Below are positions 63,501 to 64,000 of a DNA stretch of 64,000 bases, in pieces. This DNA comes from Prosapia bicincta (Eukaryota; Arthropoda; Insecta; Hemiptera; Cercopidae): NCBI GenBank assembly GCA_036971475.1, contig JBAIZL010000001.1:101461850-101525849 (forward strand). Reading direction: 5' to 3'. Made by a program: the position numbers and the translations under genes. Position 1 is the first letter of the stretch; each line of letters opens with the position of its first letter. The notes beneath the pieces were generated by a model. It was not told the origin of the DNA. It worked only from the letters and a program-made list of their open reading frames with translations, and made no database searches.

Positions 63501-64000
63501 TTATTTATATTTGTGTGTGGGCTGGACAACCAATTTTACTACTTGCTTATTTTGAGCTATCGTCCAACTGGTTATTATCCATCTTTGGTCAATGTTGTTA
63601 TTATAGATTGATAAAAATTTATGATTTATAAATATTACATAACAATATGTATGGACGCAATAATATAGGAAACATTTTTATTTATATTTGTGTGTGGGCT
63701 GGAAAACCAATTTTACTACTTGCTTATTTTGAGCTATCGTCCAACTGGTTATTATCCAACTTTTGGTCAATGTTGTTATAGTAGAATGATATAAATTTAT
63801 GATTTATAAATATTACATAACAATATGTATGGACGCAAATATATAGGAAACCTTTTTATTTATATTTGTGTGTGGCCTGGACAACCAATTTTACTACTTG
63901 CTTATTTTGAGCTATCGTCCAACTGGTTATTATCCAACTTTTGGTCAATGTTGTTATAGTAGAATGATATAAATTTAGGATTTATAAATATTACATAACA
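48505..64000. repeat. 178-bp AT-rich satellite, about 86 monomers, open to the right
   Basis: GGACGCAATAATATAGGAAAC and its variants recur from 48536 at a 178-bp step (48536, 48714, 48892, 49070 and onward to 63831). Monomers share TTACTTGCTTATTTTGAGC, CCAACTGGTTATTATC and an ATTTATAAAT palindrome. Three variant types are visible: one with AAGCTGTAAAACC and CTAACTTTTGGTC, one with GGGCTGGACAACC and CGAACTTTCGGTCAGAG, and one with GAGCTGGGCAACC and an ATTATTACACTAG segment. The first 2.2 kb is nearly uniform, and the rest mixes types and mid-monomer chimeras. The length is close to one nucleosome plus linker, as in many centromeric or heterochromatic satellites. No CENP-B-box-like motif was seen. 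Confidence 0.97.
53900..62500. repeat. Duplicated monomer block in the 178-bp satellite, offset 6758 bp
   Basis: A run of unusual monomers at about 53.9-54.6 kb recurs at 60.65-61.4 kb. The shortened GGAAACACTTT monomer is at 54070 and 60828, and the shortened TCATTATAGAATGTTAAAAG monomer junction is at 54361 and 61119, both exactly 6758 bp apart (38 monomers). Further right, the AGTGATATAA variant lies at 55071 and 61651, 6580 bp apart, so one copy gained or lost a single 178-bp monomer after the duplication. The block boundaries are approximate. Confidence 0.85.

Overview
The window looks like heterochromatic, repeat-dominated DNA from an arthropod nuclear genome, most likely an insect. It is AT-rich and carries a jockey/I-type LINE with gag-like zinc knuckles, decayed Penelope, PIF/Harbinger and Tigger/pogo elements, and no bacterial-style operons, ribosome-binding sites or compact genes. 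The species cannot be named from the sequence. No intact host protein-coding gene, rRNA, tRNA or CRISPR array could be supported.

Layout. 1-1000: right end of an array of 127-bp monomers that decays rightwards. 1001-8573: AT-rich unique DNA with a possible RFX/CRE regulatory cluster near 2.3 kb and an old 0.3-kb repeat at 4.8 kb. 8574-16180: array of a 135-bp unit built from six 20-25-bp subrepeats, including an 876-bp tandem duplication. 16181-19911: unique DNA with a hAT-like end and a very degenerate TAATAAT-rich minisatellite. 19912-30870: array of about 54-bp monomers with nested duplications at offsets of 1385, 1898 and 2487 bp. 30871-34429: AT-rich unique DNA. 34430-37817: non-LTR retrotransposon with a 5'UTR, an ORF1 broken by two compensating frameshifts, and an ORF2 with a complete endonuclease that stops early in the reverse transcriptase. 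38591-39872: Tigger/pogo fossil with TA target duplications. 43385-44086: Penelope-like fossil. 45508-46390: element with perfect 21-bp terminal inverted repeats, filled almost entirely by about 44 copies of an 18-bp repeat. 46469-47506: internally deleted PIF/Harbinger element. 48505-64000 and beyond: satellite of 178-bp monomers, about 86 copies.

Tandem arrays occupy about 36 kb, more than half the window, and the main families are unrelated to each other by eye. Long open frames in the arrays follow from repeat periods that are multiples of three and were not annotated as genes. Nothing here works as a pathway. The biology is repeat birth and decay: a transposon apparently seeding a minisatellite, satellites growing by stepwise segmental duplication, and layered transposon fossils between them. 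The most unusual object is the inverted-repeat-bounded minisatellite at 45.5-46.4 kb.
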